DNA of 64,000 nt from Bacteroidales bacterium M7 (lineage in GTDB: Bacteria; Bacteroidota; Bacteroidia; Bacteroidales; Muribaculaceae), in contig LUJR01000047.1 in the NCBI GenBank assembly GCA_001689515.1, positions 30,274 to 94,273 on the forward strand, in the 5' to 3' direction. The first letter of the stretch is position 1. Each line of letters begins with the position of its first letter. Under the pieces are notes generated by a model. That model was not told the DNA's origin. It saw nothing but the letters and a program-made list of their open reading frames with translations, and did not search any database. The position numbers and the translations under genes were made by a program. Below are positions 33,743-42,654 of this stretch, piece after piece.

Positions 33743-35428
33743 ATGGCTGACGACAAGAAAGTTATATTCTCGATGGTCGGAGTGTCGAAGGTGTTCCCTC
33801 CGCAGAAGCAGGTGTTGAAAAACATATACCTGTCGTTTTTCTACGGTGCCAAGATAGGCATCATCGGTCTCAACGGTTCGGGTAAGTCGACCCTGCTCAA
33901 GATCATAGCCGGGATAGACAAGAGCTACCAGGGCGAAGTGGTGTTTTCCCCTGGATATTCGGTTGGCTATCTGGAGCAAGAGCCGAAACTCGACCCCGAC
34001 AAGACCGTCATAGAAGTGGTGCGCGAGGGCGTACAGCCCATCATGGACCTGCTTGCCGAGTTTGAAAAGGTCAATGAGGCTTTCGGCGACCCCGATGTGC
34101 TTGACGACCCCGACAAGATGGACCAGCTGATAGCCCGCCAGGCAGAGCTGCAGGACAAAATCGATGCTACCGATGCGTGGAACATCGACTCCAAGCTTGA
34201 GCGTGCCATGGATGCCCTCCAGTGTCCGCCCGACGACCAAAAGGTGTCGACCCTCTCGGGTGGCGAACGCCGACGCGTGGCTCTCTGCCGTCTGCTCCTC
34301 CAGCAGCCCGATGTGCTGCTGCTCGACGAGCCTACCAACCACCTCGATGCCGAGAGCATCGACTGGCTCGAACAGCACCTCCAGCAATATCCCGGCACTG
34401 TCATCGCCATCACCCACGACCGCTACTTCCTCGACCATGTGGCTGGCTGGATTCTCGAACTCGACCGCGGCGAGGGCATCCCCTGGAAGGGCAACTACTC
34501 ATCGTGGCTCGACCAGAAGACCAAGCGCATGGCTCAGGAGGAGAAGCAAGCAAGCAAACGCCGCAAGACCTTAGAGCGAGAGCTTGAATGGGTGCGCATG
34601 GCTCCCAAGGCGCGTCAGGCAAAGGGCAAGGCCCGTCTCAACAGCTACGACCGTCTGCTCAACGAAGACCAGAAGGCGCGTGAGGAGAAGTTGGAAATCT
34701 TCATCCCCAACGGTCCCCGCCTCGGCAACAAGGTCATCGAGGCTCATGGGCTTGCCAAGTCGTTCGGGACGAAGAAACTGTTTGAAAACCTCGACTTCAC
34801 CCTGCCGCCCAACGGCATCGTGGGCGTCATAGGTCCCAACGGAGCAGGCAAGACCACGCTCTTCCGTCTGATCATGGGTCAGGAGAAATCCGATGCCGGC
34901 AGTTTTGATGTCGGCGAGACAGTCAAGGTGGCATATGTCGACCAGACCCACCACGACCTGCTGCCCGAAAAGAGCGTCTACGAGGTCATCTCGCAGGGTG
35001 TGGAATCATTTCGCATGGGGGGCAAGGACATCAATGCCCGTGCCTATCTGTCGCGATTCAATTTCTCCGGAGCCGACCAAGAGAAGAAGATAGGGGTGCT
35101 GTCGGGCGGCGAGCGTAACCGTCTGCACCTCGCCATGGCTCTCAAAGAGGAGGGCAACGTGCTGCTGCTTGACGAACCGACCAACGACATAGACGTGAAC
35201 ACCCTCCGCGCCCTCGAGGAAGGTCTTGAGGAATTTGCCGGATGCGCCGTGGTGGTGAGTCACGACCGCTGGTTTCTCGACCGCATCTGCACCCACATCC
35301 TCTCGTTTGACGGCGAAGGCAATGTAGAGTTCTATCAGGGTAGCTACAGCGACTACGAGGAGTGGAAGCGCGAACGTAACGGCGGCAAGGAGCTGCCTCG
35401 CCGCCGCTACCGCAAGCTGATGGAGTGA
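33743..35428 (+). CDS. ettA: Energy-dependent translational throttle protein EttA (ABC-F)
   Basis: An ABC-F ATPase that binds the ribosomal E site and gates the first steps of translation according to ATP/ADP ratio. 561 aa, the standard EttA length. Cassette 1: Walker A GLNGSGKS (42-49), LSGGERRRVALCRLL, LLLDEPTNHLD. The arm and linker region at about 240-330 is highly basic (KRMAQEEKQASKRRKTLERELEWVRMAPKARQAK), as in EttA. Cassette 2: Walker A GPNGAGKT near 364, LSGGERNRLHLAMAL, LLLDEPTNDID. No membrane segments. It is a single-gene unit. Confidence 0.95.
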   Translation: MADDKKVIFSMVGVSKVFPPQKQVLKNIYLSFFYGAKIGIIGLNGSGKSTLLKIIAGIDKSYQGEVVFSPGYSVGYLEQEPKLDPDKTVIEVVREGVQPIMDLLAEFEKVNEAFGDPDVLDDPDKMDQLIARQAELQDKIDATDAWNIDSKLERAMDALQCPPDDQKVSTLSGGERRRVALCRLLLQQPDVLLLDEPTNHLDAESIDWLEQHLQQYPGTVIAITHDRYFLDHVAGWILELDRGEGIPWKGNYSSWLDQKTKRMAQEEKQASKRRKTLERELEWVRMAPKARQAKGKARLNSYDRLLNEDQKAREEKLEIFIPNGPRLGNKVIEAHGLAKSFGTKKLFENLDFTLPPNGIVGVIGPNGAGKTTLFRLIMGQEKSDAGSFDVGETVKVAYVDQTHHDLLPEKSVYEVISQGVESFRMGGKDINARAYLSRFNFSGADQEKKIGVLSGGERNRLHLAMALKEEGNVLLLDEPTNDIDVNTLRALEEGLEEFAGCAVVVSHDRWFLDRICTHILSFDGEGNVEFYQGSYSDYEEWKRERNGGKELPRRRYRKLME

Positions 35429-35465
35429 CCCTCGCAATTTTAACGATATATTTGACCATCAGGTT

Positions 35466-35549
35466 GTAGGGACATGCCGTGGCATGTCCGTCTGTAGCAA
35501 TTTGGAATATCATCGCCTGGGAAGCGGACATGCCACGGCATGTCCCTAC
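35466..35549. repeat. REP-A inverted pair
   Basis: Cores at 35470-35489 and 35526-35545, GTAG feet outward. The spacer contains ATCATCGCCTGGGAAGC, like those at 27609, 44187 and 51189. It lies between ettA and the helicase gene. Confidence 0.92.
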
Positions 35550-35583
35550 AGGATAAACTTATAATCCCACATACATATCTGAC

Positions 35584-36864
35584 ATGCTCTTTGAAGACCT
35601 GGATCTGAGTGATGACGTGCTTGACGCTATTGATGCGATGCACTACAAGGAGTGTACGCCCATACAGGAGCAGACCATACCCATAGCCCTGTCAGGCAGA
35701 GACCTGATAGCCATCGGGCAGACCGGCACGGGCAAGACTGCCGCGTACCTGCTGCCCACCATAGATTTGCTCTCCGACCTGCCGTCGCCCGAGGGGTATG
35801 TCAACTGCGTAGTCATGGCTCCCACGCGAGAGCTGGCGCAGCAGATAGAGCAGCAGATGGACGCATTCAGCTACTATCTGCCCATATCGTCCATAGCCAT
35901 CTACGGAGGCACTGACGGCGCGACATTCTCACGTCAGCAGCGTGCCATGCGTGAGGGAGTGGATATGGTCATCGCCACTCCGGGGCGCATGCAGGCTTTG
36001 CTCCAGACCGGCGGCATAGACCTCGGTCACGTGCGCCACTTCATACTTGATGAGGCTGACCGCATGCTCGACATGGGCTTCTACGATGACATCATGCGCA
36101 TCGCCAAGCTGCTGCCTGACGACCGCCAGACGCTGCTCTTCTCCGCCACGATGCCGCAGAAGATACGCCGTCTGGCATCCAGCATACTCCATGACCCCCA
36201 GGAGGTGAAGATAGCCCCCTCGCGTCCGGTGGAGAAAATTGACCAGAAGGCGGTGATGTGCGCTTCGGATTTCGAGAAGGAGTCGCGCCTCGTCGATATC
36301 CTCAAAGATATGCGCCGCCAGCGCAGCATAGTGTTTGCGTCATCGAAGCTGCGTGTGCGCGACCTCACCCGGGCACTCCGCCGCAAGGGCATCAAGGCTG
36401 CCGAAATCCACAGCGACCTCGACCAGCAGCAGCGCGATGTGACGGTGCACGAGTTCCGCAACCTTGAGACGGAGGTTTTGGTGGCGACCGACCTGCTGGC
36501 GCGAGGCATCGACATAGACGATGTGGCTCTCGTGGTCAATTTCGATCTGCCGCGTGAACCTGAGGACTATGTGCACCGCATAGGCCGCACAGGCCGCGCC
36601 AATGCCGAGGGCATCGCCATATCGCTCGTGGGTCCCAAAGACCGCCGCGCCTACTCCAATATCCTCTCCACCCTCAAAATCAAAATCCCCACCGAAGGTG
36701 TCGGCAGCGACACGGGCAGACAGGACCGCCGTCCGCGACGCGACGAGAAGCCAAAAAACCGTCCCAAGGAGCAACCCGCAGCTCCCGCCGCCGAAGCCCC
36801 CAAGGATGCCAAACCCCACCGTCCCAAAAAGCGCAACTGGCACCGCCGCCCCAAGACGACGTAG
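35584..36864 (+). CDS. DEAD-box RNA helicase
   Basis: A 426-aa ATP-dependent RNA helicase, probably acting in ribosome assembly or RNA decay. The Q motif is YKECTPIQEQTIP (about 21-33), Walker A is QTGTGKT (46-52), DEAD is at 156-159, SAT follows, and the C-terminal domain holds ATDLLARGIDIDDVALVVNFDLP and HRIGRTGR. The last 60 residues are a Lys/Arg/Pro tail that likely binds RNA. The stop codon TAG (36862-36864) is part of the GTAG foot of a REP-A element, so the repeat sets the C-terminus. Confidence 0.92.
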   Translation: MLFEDLDLSDDVLDAIDAMHYKECTPIQEQTIPIALSGRDLIAIGQTGTGKTAAYLLPTIDLLSDLPSPEGYVNCVVMAPTRELAQQIEQQMDAFSYYLPISSIAIYGGTDGATFSRQQRAMREGVDMVIATPGRMQALLQTGGIDLGHVRHFILDEADRMLDMGFYDDIMRIAKLLPDDRQTLLFSATMPQKIRRLASSILHDPQEVKIAPSRPVEKIDQKAVMCASDFEKESRLVDILKDMRRQRSIVFASSKLRVRDLTRALRRKGIKAAEIHSDLDQQQRDVTVHEFRNLETEVLVATDLLARGIDIDDVALVVNFDLPREPEDYVHRIGRTGRANAEGIAISLVGPKDRRAYSNILSTLKIKIPTEGVGSDTGRQDRRPRRDEKPKNRPKEQPAAPAAEAPKDAKPHRPKKRNWHRRPKTT

Positions 36865-37080
36865 GGACATGCCGTGGCATGTCCGCATATCAGGCGGTGC
36901 ATTTATGGATGTCGCGTGATGTGCGCCTCCGACAGAGGCGATATTAAAGGGGCGCATATATAATACAGTGGTCATACAAGCATATGAACTTTTATGACCC
37001 CTGCCTAATATGTTTGTCTCCTACGGAGACGCTTTGCGTAGGTTGCCCTGGGGAGTGGACATGCCACGGCATGTCCCTAC
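36861..37080. repeat. REP-A pair with about 170 bp of inner cargo
   Basis: Cores at 36865-36884 and 37057-37076. Between them lie CGCCTCCGACAGAGGCG (about 36925-36941), the motif TATGACCCCTGCCTAATATG (about 36992-37012) and GTCTCCTACGGAGAC (37016-37030). The same palindrome types and motif recur at 51627-51780. This looks like another repeat family inserted between REP-A arms. Confidence 0.8.
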
Positions 37081-37111
37081 AATTTTGCGTACGCAGATTA
37101 TACAGGGTGTG

Positions 37112-37789
37112 TCACTCGTCGAGGAGGTTGGGGCGGAGGAGGCGGGTGCGTTCGACTGCCTGGTCGTAGCGCCATTGGTCTATGCGCGCCTGGTGGCCTG
37201 AGAGGAGGATGTCGGGGACACGCCAGCCGTTGTAGTCAGCCGGGCGCGTGTAGATGGGGGGGGCGAGCAGATTGTCCTGGAAGGAGTCGCTCAGCGCGCT
37301 CTGCTCGTCGCCTATCACCCCGGGGATGAGGCGCACCACCGCGTCGGTGATGACCACCGCCGGGATTTCGCCCCCGGTCAGCACGTAGTCGCCTATGGAG
37401 ATTTCACGGGTTATGAGGTGTTCGCGTATGCGGTAGTCGATGCCCTTGTAGTGGCCGCAGAGGATTACAATATTATTGAGGAGGCTCAGGCTGTTAGCCA
37501 TCGGCTGTGACAGCACCTCTCCGTCGGGCGATGTGAATATCACCTCGTCATAGTCGCGCTGCGATTTCAGGTATGTCAGGGCGCGGTCCACAGGCTCCAC
37601 CTGCATCACCATGCCAGCCTCGCCGCCAAAGGGGTAGTCGTCGACCTTGCGGTGCTTGTTGGTAGTGTAGTCACGCAGGTTATGCACCACGATTTCAGCC
37701 AGCCCCTTGTCCTGGGCGCGCTTGAGTATGGAGCAGTTGAGCGGAGATTCGAGCATCTCGGGGAGTACGGTCAGTATGTCGATGCGCAT
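37112..37789 (-). CDS. trmD: tRNA (guanine37-N1)-methyltransferase
   Basis: Methylates G37 of tRNAs using SAM and prevents frameshifting. 225 aa from ATG at 37789, which begins MRIDILTVLPEML as in the family; the upstream extension lacks homology. The trefoil-knot residues are seen in VILCGHYKGIDYR and ISIGDYVLTGGEIPAV. An eight-C run in the coding strand (near 37256-37263, encoding Pro-Pro) is a potential slippage site. It stands alone here, away from the rpsP-rimM-rplS neighbours it has in many bacteria. Confidence 0.95.
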   Translation of the reverse strand: MRIDILTVLPEMLESPLNCSILKRAQDKGLAEIVVHNLRDYTTNKHRKVDDYPFGGEAGMVMQVEPVDRALTYLKSQRDYDEVIFTSPDGEVLSQPMANSLSLLNNIVILCGHYKGIDYRIREHLITREISIGDYVLTGGEIPAVVITDAVVRLIPGVIGDEQSALSDSFQDNLLAPPIYTRPADYNGWRVPDILLSGHQARIDQWRYDQAVERTRLLRPNLLDE

Positions 37790-38092
37790 AATATATAAGG
37801 CAAAAGGAGATAAATAAGCGGTGTGCAAAGGTACGTAAAAAACTCTTGGATGTCAATGAGTTATGGCACGGCAATGATAATTTTTGTAAAAATTCCTTGT
37901 ACAATTGAAAAATTTGGCGTTACTTTGCAGCCGTTTTCGTTGCCACGGCACGAAGCGTAAGACAAACATAAGGTAAGTTTCTCATTTTTTCTTCACTATT
38001 TCTTTTTATCACATTTTCTCTTCTCGTTACAAACGGAATTGAAGATCAGAAAACTTCAAGTTTTATTTTCCAATATTAATTTCACATCCATT
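37790..38092. promoter_or_regulatory. Intergenic region with a putative promoter for the barrel gene
   Basis: AT-rich. CTTG (37896-37899), a 20-nt spacer and TTACTTTG (37920-37927) approximate the TTTG-N20-TAnnTTTG promoter. The resulting leader of about 160 nt is T-rich, with no element I recognise. On the minus strand the 40 nt before trmD are also AT-rich. Confidence 0.45.
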
Positions 38093-38785
38093 ATGAAAAA
38101 AGTATTGTTTGCAGCGATTGCTCTCGTAGCATCTGTTACTCCTGCAATGGCAGAAGAATCATTCGCCCCCGAAGCAGGTGACTTCTCTCTCGAACTCCAG
38201 TTCAACCCCTTCAGCAACAACTTCGATACATTCAAGCTCGAGCGTCTCCAGGGCACATACATGCTCTCTGACAAGGACGGTCTCCGCTTCGGTCTCGGTC
38301 TGGACGTACACAACAATAAGACAATCAAAAATGAAGATCATGATGGCCATGTTTCTTCAAAGTATGGTGACTTCTCAATCAACCTCGGTTACGAGCGTCA
38401 CTTCTACAACTACAAGCGTGTAGACCTCTACGCTGGTGCTGAAATCATCTACACTCACCGTTGGGCTGGTGCAAAGGACGAGATCTATGGTGCTGACAAC
38501 GTTTGGTCTCAGACTGTTGAAAGCATCAACAACGATGGCAACGGCCACCATGCTGGTAACGACTTCGGTTTTAACCTCTTCACTGGCATCAATTTCTCTG
38601 TTTACAAGGGTCTCTATGTAGGTGCTGAGCTCGGTCTGGGTCTTGATTTTGAGAATGACTGCTGGAGCAGAACTAAGACCACCACTCTTAACGGCACAGA
38701 TGAGACCAAGGGAGCAAACAAGAATGAAGGTTTCAACCTCGCATTCAAGGCTAATCCCGCCCTGCGTCTCGGCTGGACATTCTAA
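38093..38785 (+). CDS. Small outer-membrane beta-barrel protein
   Basis: 230 aa. I chose ATG at 38093 because it opens on the signal peptide MKKVLFAAIALVASVTPAMA. The mature protein has about eight amphipathic strands (GDFSLELQFNPFS; YGDFSINLGYERHFYNYKRVDLYAGAEIIYTHRW; GFNLFTGINFSVYKGLYVGAELGLGL) and a terminal Phe (LRLGWTF), the usual outer-membrane insertion signal. Codon use looks like that of a highly expressed gene (GGT, CTC, AAG). It ends in a good terminator and is monocistronic. OmpA/OmpW-like small porin or structural protein; exact role unknown. Confidence 0.85.
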   Translation: MKKVLFAAIALVASVTPAMAEESFAPEAGDFSLELQFNPFSNNFDTFKLERLQGTYMLSDKDGLRFGLGLDVHNNKTIKNEDHDGHVSSKYGDFSINLGYERHFYNYKRVDLYAGAEIIYTHRWAGAKDEIYGADNVWSQTVESINNDGNGHHAGNDFGFNLFTGINFSVYKGLYVGAELGLGLDFENDCWSRTKTTTLNGTDETKGANKNEGFNLAFKANPALRLGWTF

Positions 38786-38818
38786 TCCCGCTTAGAAGCC
38801 ACTTACCTTATCATAAGC

Positions 38819-38860
38819 TGACGGCTCCGCGACACCCGCGGGGCCGTCACTGCGTTTTCA
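38819..38860 (+). terminator. Rho-independent terminator of the small barrel gene
   Basis: TGACGGCTCCGCG (38819-38831) pairs with 38837-38849 (one G-U pair, 5-nt loop), followed by CTGCGTTTTC. Confidence 0.8.
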
Positions 38861-38921
38861 GGAGATTATATCAGGCGCAAAGAGGGTGTCGCAGAATCCA
38901 TAAAACTCACGTCAGAATCTG

Positions 38922-39007
38922 TAGGGACATGCCACGGCATGTCCGCACATGAGGCATCGCATTTATGACTGTTGTGGGAAGCGGACATGCCGTGGCATGT
39001 CCCTACA
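38922..39007. repeat. REP-A inverted pair
   Basis: Cores at 38926-38945 and 38984-39003, GTAG feet outward. The central dinucleotides are swapped relative to most pairs (AC left, GT right). The spacer shares GCATTTATG with the copy at 36861. Confidence 0.92.
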
Positions 39008-39109
39008 GATTGATGCATCTGTGAGCGGATGTGTCACAGCAGTGGCATCCTCTGAACTTTGGGGGGCGGGGGCGTGTTGTGAATATGCACACAAGATACT
39101 TGAAAGCAG

Positions 39110-41080
39110 ATGCAACAGACAGATACAAACGGCTGCCACATGGCGCAGCGACTGACGGCGATGGGATTGCTGATCACGATGGGCATCGTGTTCGGCGACA
39201 TCGGCACGTCGCCCCTCTACGTGATGAAAGCCATCATGTGCGTGGACTCCGGCGTGGGCGCCGACTATGTGATAGGGGCGGTCAGCTGTGTCATCTGGAC
39301 GCTCACGTTGCAGACCACACTCAAGTATGTCATCATAGCCCTGAGGGCTGACAACAAGGGCGAAGGTGGCATCCTCGCTCTGTATTCGCTGCTCAAATCG
39401 CTCCCCCACAAGTGGCTCTACGTGGTAGCCGCTGTCGGGGCTGCCGCGCTCGTGGCTGACGGAGTGATAACGCCTGCCATGACGGTGACATCGGCTGTGG
39501 AGGGGCTGCGGACATTCAGCCCCGATGTGCCTGTGGTGCCTATAGTGCTGATAATAATAACAGCCATCTTCGTCATGCAACAGGGGGGCACGAGCAAGAT
39601 CGGGCGTATGTTCGGACCTTTCATGCTCTTGTGGTTTCTGATGCTCGGAGTGCTCGGAGTCGCTAACATCGGGGCGAGCCATGAGATATGGCGCGCTTTC
39701 AATCCGTGGTATGCAGTCAGGCTGCTTGTGGACTACCCCGGGTGGTTCGCAATACTCGGCGCGGTGTTTCTCTGCACCACCGGAGCAGAGGCTCTATACA
39801 GCGACCTCGGGCACTGCGGACGCATGAACATCTCCGTGGCGTGGATATTTGTCAAGGCGATGCTGATACTCAACTATATGGGGCAGGGTGCATGGATCAT
39901 CTCGCATCTCGGCACTGGCATCGACTGGCATGCGGTCAATCCGTTCTATGCCGTGATGCCGCAGTGGTTTACGGGCATAGGGGTCGTGGTGTCCACCGGG
40001 GCAGCCATCATAGCGAGCCAGGCGTTGCTGAGCGGTTCGTTCACGATATTTTCCGAAGCGATAAGCCTTGACTTCTGGCCAAGACAGAAAATCAAGTATC
40101 CATCTACCCTAAAGGGGCAGCTGTATCTGCCGGCGGTCAACTGGGCGTTGCTCTTCGGTTGCCTGTTGACAGTGCTGTTGTTTCGCGACTCCAACCACAT
40201 GGAGGCGGCTTACGGCTTGGCGATTACGGTTACCATGCTTATGACCACCGTGCTTCTGGCGTTCTATCTGCGCCACAAAGGGGTAAGCCGATGGGCGTGC
40301 GGCATATTCGTCGGTTTCTTCGGGCTGCTCGAAGGTGTATTTTTCGTAGCCAACCTGACAAAATTCACCCATGGCGGATGGTTCACGGTGCTGATAGCCG
40401 GAGTGGTGGTGGCGATGATGGTGGTGTGGCGCAACTCCACTCGGCTCCGTAGTACCTTCATACAGTACCGCCGTCTCGCCGATTATGCCGGGCTTATCAC
40501 AGCCGTCAAGCATGACGAGGAGATACCCAAGACAGCATGTAATCTGGTGTATTTCACCCACTCACCCACGGTCGACATGCTCGAGAGCAAGCTCATATAT
40601 TCCATCATCAACAAGAAGCCCAAGCGAGCCGACCACTACTGGATCATACATATCGACTATGTGGACGAGCCGGACCGTCTGGACTATGACGTGAAAATCG
40701 TGGTGCCGCAGACCATCTATTTCATCACCATGAGGATAGGCTTCCGAGTTGCCCCCAAGGTGAGCGTGTATCTGCGTCAGGTGGTGGAAGACCTTGTGGC
40801 AGACCGCGATGTCGACCTGACCAGCAGCTATCCGTCGCTTGCCGCCGAGAAGGTGGCGGGTGACTTCAGATTCGTGCTGATACACCGCGTGTTTTCGGCT
40901 GCGAGCATCATCAGCCGCGGCAAGGCGCGTCTGCTGCGTATGCACGAGTGGCTGCGCCGCCTCAAGATCTCCGACCAGGACGCCATGGGGCTCGACACCA
41001 GCAATGTGACTTTGGAGACAGTGCCTCTGATACTCAACTCCACCCCGACGCGCCGCATCAAGCGCATGGCAGCGAAGTAA
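39110..41080 (+). CDS. kup: Potassium uptake protein, Kup/HAK/KUP family
   Basis: A K+/H+ symporter of the inner membrane, 656 aa. The hallmark GIVFGDIGTSPLYVMKAI lies at about residues 24-41. About twelve transmembrane helices follow, then a cytoplasmic C-terminal domain of about 190 residues (KTACNLVYFTHSPTVDMLESK...). Two starts are possible: ATG 39110 or ATG 39140 (MAQRLTAMG). The later one begins closer to the family N-terminus. Monocistronic. Confidence 0.93.
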   Translation: MQQTDTNGCHMAQRLTAMGLLITMGIVFGDIGTSPLYVMKAIMCVDSGVGADYVIGAVSCVIWTLTLQTTLKYVIIALRADNKGEGGILALYSLLKSLPHKWLYVVAAVGAAALVADGVITPAMTVTSAVEGLRTFSPDVPVVPIVLIIITAIFVMQQGGTSKIGRMFGPFMLLWFLMLGVLGVANIGASHEIWRAFNPWYAVRLLVDYPGWFAILGAVFLCTTGAEALYSDLGHCGRMNISVAWIFVKAMLILNYMGQGAWIISHLGTGIDWHAVNPFYAVMPQWFTGIGVVVSTGAAIIASQALLSGSFTIFSEAISLDFWPRQKIKYPSTLKGQLYLPAVNWALLFGCLLTVLLFRDSNHMEAAYGLAITVTMLMTTVLLAFYLRHKGVSRWACGIFVGFFGLLEGVFFVANLTKFTHGGWFTVLIAGVVVAMMVVWRNSTRLRSTFIQYRRLADYAGLITAVKHDEEIPKTACNLVYFTHSPTVDMLESKLIYSIINKKPKRADHYWIIHIDYVDEPDRLDYDVKIVVPQTIYFITMRIGFRVAPKVSVYLRQVVEDLVADRDVDLTSSYPSLAAEKVAGDFRFVLIHRVFSAASIISRGKARLLRMHEWLRRLKISDQDAMGLDTSNVTLETVPLILNSTPTRRIKRMAAK

Positions 41081-41106
41081 AGCGCGGAATTTTCAAATTA
41101 TTTTCG

Positions 41107-41114
41107 TAACTTTG
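41107..41114 (+). promoter_or_regulatory. -7 promoter element upstream of the aminotransferase gene
   Basis: TAACTTTG, an exact TAnnTTTG match, 79 nt before the ATG. No clear -33 TTTG at the usual distance. Confidence 0.45.
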
Positions 41115-41192
41115 CGAAAATTATGCTGTTATGCAGTGTGATTTACTGTCAGAATCATCATTTTTACAGTCTATTCATATCATAATTAACTC

Positions 41193-42386
41193 ATGGACCG
41201 CATCTCAAAGAGAATCCAGTCACTGGCAGCATCGGCTACCTTGGCTATGTCACAGAAGAGTAACGAACTCAAGGCTCAGGGCGTTGACGTCATCAACCTG
41301 TCGGTTGGTGAACCTGATTTCAACACCCCTGACCATATCAAAGAGGCTGCAAAAAAAGCTATTGACGACAACTTTTCATTCTATACGCCCGTAGCCGGCT
41401 ACATGTCGCTGCGTAAAGCCATCTCCACCAAACTTAAGGAGGAGAACGGCGTGGACTTCGCCCCGGAGCAGATCGTGGTGTCGAACGGTGCCAAGCAGTC
41501 GCTCTGCAACGTCATCCTCGCGCTCATCAATCCCGGCGATGAAGTCATCATACCCACTCCCGCATGGGTCAGCTATGTGGAGATGGTCAAGCTTGCCGAG
41601 GGCAAGAACGTGCTTGTGCCCGCATCGATAGAGCAGGATTTCAAGATCACTCCCGAGCAGCTCGAGGCTGCCATCACCGACAAGACCCGCATGGTGCTTC
41701 TCTGTTCGCCGAGCAACCCCACCGGCAGCGTCTACACCCGTGAGGAACTGCAAGGACTGGTCAACGTGATAGCAAAATACCCCAACATAACAGTGCTCGC
41801 CGACGAAATCTACGAGCATATCAATTTCACCGGCGAGTTCACCTCCATGGCATCGTTCCCTGAGCTGGCTGACCGCGTGGTCATCATCAACGGTGTCTCC
41901 AAGGCTTATGCCATGACAGGCTGGCGTATCGGTTTCATGGCTGGTCCGACCGATATCGTCAAGGCTACCACCAAGCTCCAGGGACAGTACACCTCTAATC
42001 CCTCGTCTATCGCACAGAAAGCTGCCGAAGCTGCCTATACAGGTTCTCAGGCGTGTGTACGTGAAATGAATGAGGCGTTCCAGCGTCGCCGTGACCTCGT
42101 GGTGAAGCTGGCAAGCGAGATTCCCGGTCTGAAAGTCAACGTGCCCCAGGGCGCATTCTACCTCTTCCCCGAGGTGAGCAGTTTCTTCGGCAAGAGCTAC
42201 GAAGGCACTGTGATCAAGGATGCTGCCGACCTCGCCCTGTTCCTCCTCGACAAGGGTCATGTCGCCACCGTGGACGGAGCTGCATTCTGCGCCCCCGGCT
42301 ACATCCGTCTGAGCTACGCCACAAGCGACGACAACATCCGCGAAGCCATGCGCCGCATCGCCGACACGCTGGCTCTGCTCAAATAA
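41193..42386 (+). CDS. PLP-dependent aminotransferase, class I (aspartate aminotransferase type)
   Basis: 397 aa. It would transfer amino groups between aspartate (or related amino acids) and 2-oxoglutarate. The PLP lysine is about Lys237 in SKAYAMTGWRIGF. LLCSPSNPTGSVY supplies the conserved Asn/Pro loop, VLADEIYEHINF the cofactor Asp/Tyr, and GYIRLSYATSDDNIREAMRRI the Arg that binds the substrate carboxylate. These fit the type Ib AspC group. Substrate specificity is not provable from sequence. Monocistronic, with its own promoter element. Confidence 0.9.
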   Translation: MDRISKRIQSLAASATLAMSQKSNELKAQGVDVINLSVGEPDFNTPDHIKEAAKKAIDDNFSFYTPVAGYMSLRKAISTKLKEENGVDFAPEQIVVSNGAKQSLCNVILALINPGDEVIIPTPAWVSYVEMVKLAEGKNVLVPASIEQDFKITPEQLEAAITDKTRMVLLCSPSNPTGSVYTREELQGLVNVIAKYPNITVLADEIYEHINFTGEFTSMASFPELADRVVIINGVSKAYAMTGWRIGFMAGPTDIVKATTKLQGQYTSNPSSIAQKAAEAAYTGSQACVREMNEAFQRRRDLVVKLASEIPGLKVNVPQGAFYLFPEVSSFFGKSYEGTVIKDAADLALFLLDKGHVATVDGAAFCAPGYIRLSYATSDDNIREAMRRIADTLALLK

Positions 42387-42449
42387 ATAGTAACCGCAGC
42401 CTTAGTGTATGTGCATGTTACATAACCCACACGAATCACACCGAAAATT

Positions 42450-42539
42450 GTAGGGACATGCCATGGCATGTCAGCCTCCAATCTGCGTGCATCAGCCCGC
42501 TACGGTAGCTCTTGCTGACATGCCATGGCATGTCCCTAC
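42450..42539. repeat. REP-A inverted pair, CCATGG variant
   Basis: Cores at 42454-42473 and 42516-42535, both with CCATGG at the centre and a changed inner end (TGTCA / TGACA). The same sub-family as 31235-31307 and 53961-54051. Confidence 0.9.
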
Positions 42540-42654
42540 CAGTTAAGGTATGTTATTATGTGATGTGATTTTGTATCATGGAAACAACCATACAGTTAAA
42601 ACATGACGGCTAACGTCTTGTCACTCAACCTCTAAATGACATCTAAACAAACCA

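Larger units (their letters stand above)
38786..39109. other. Gene-free region: terminator and REP-A pair
   Basis: This contains the terminator (38819-38860), a degenerate REP-F arm GAGGGTGTCGCAGAA (38884-38898) and a REP-A pair (38922-39007). No gene is seen; kup follows. Confidence 0.7.

Noticed and set aside
37112..37828. Longer start for trmD at 37828
   Set aside because: The 13 extra residues precede the conserved MRIDILTVLP start of TrmD and come from AT-rich upstream DNA.
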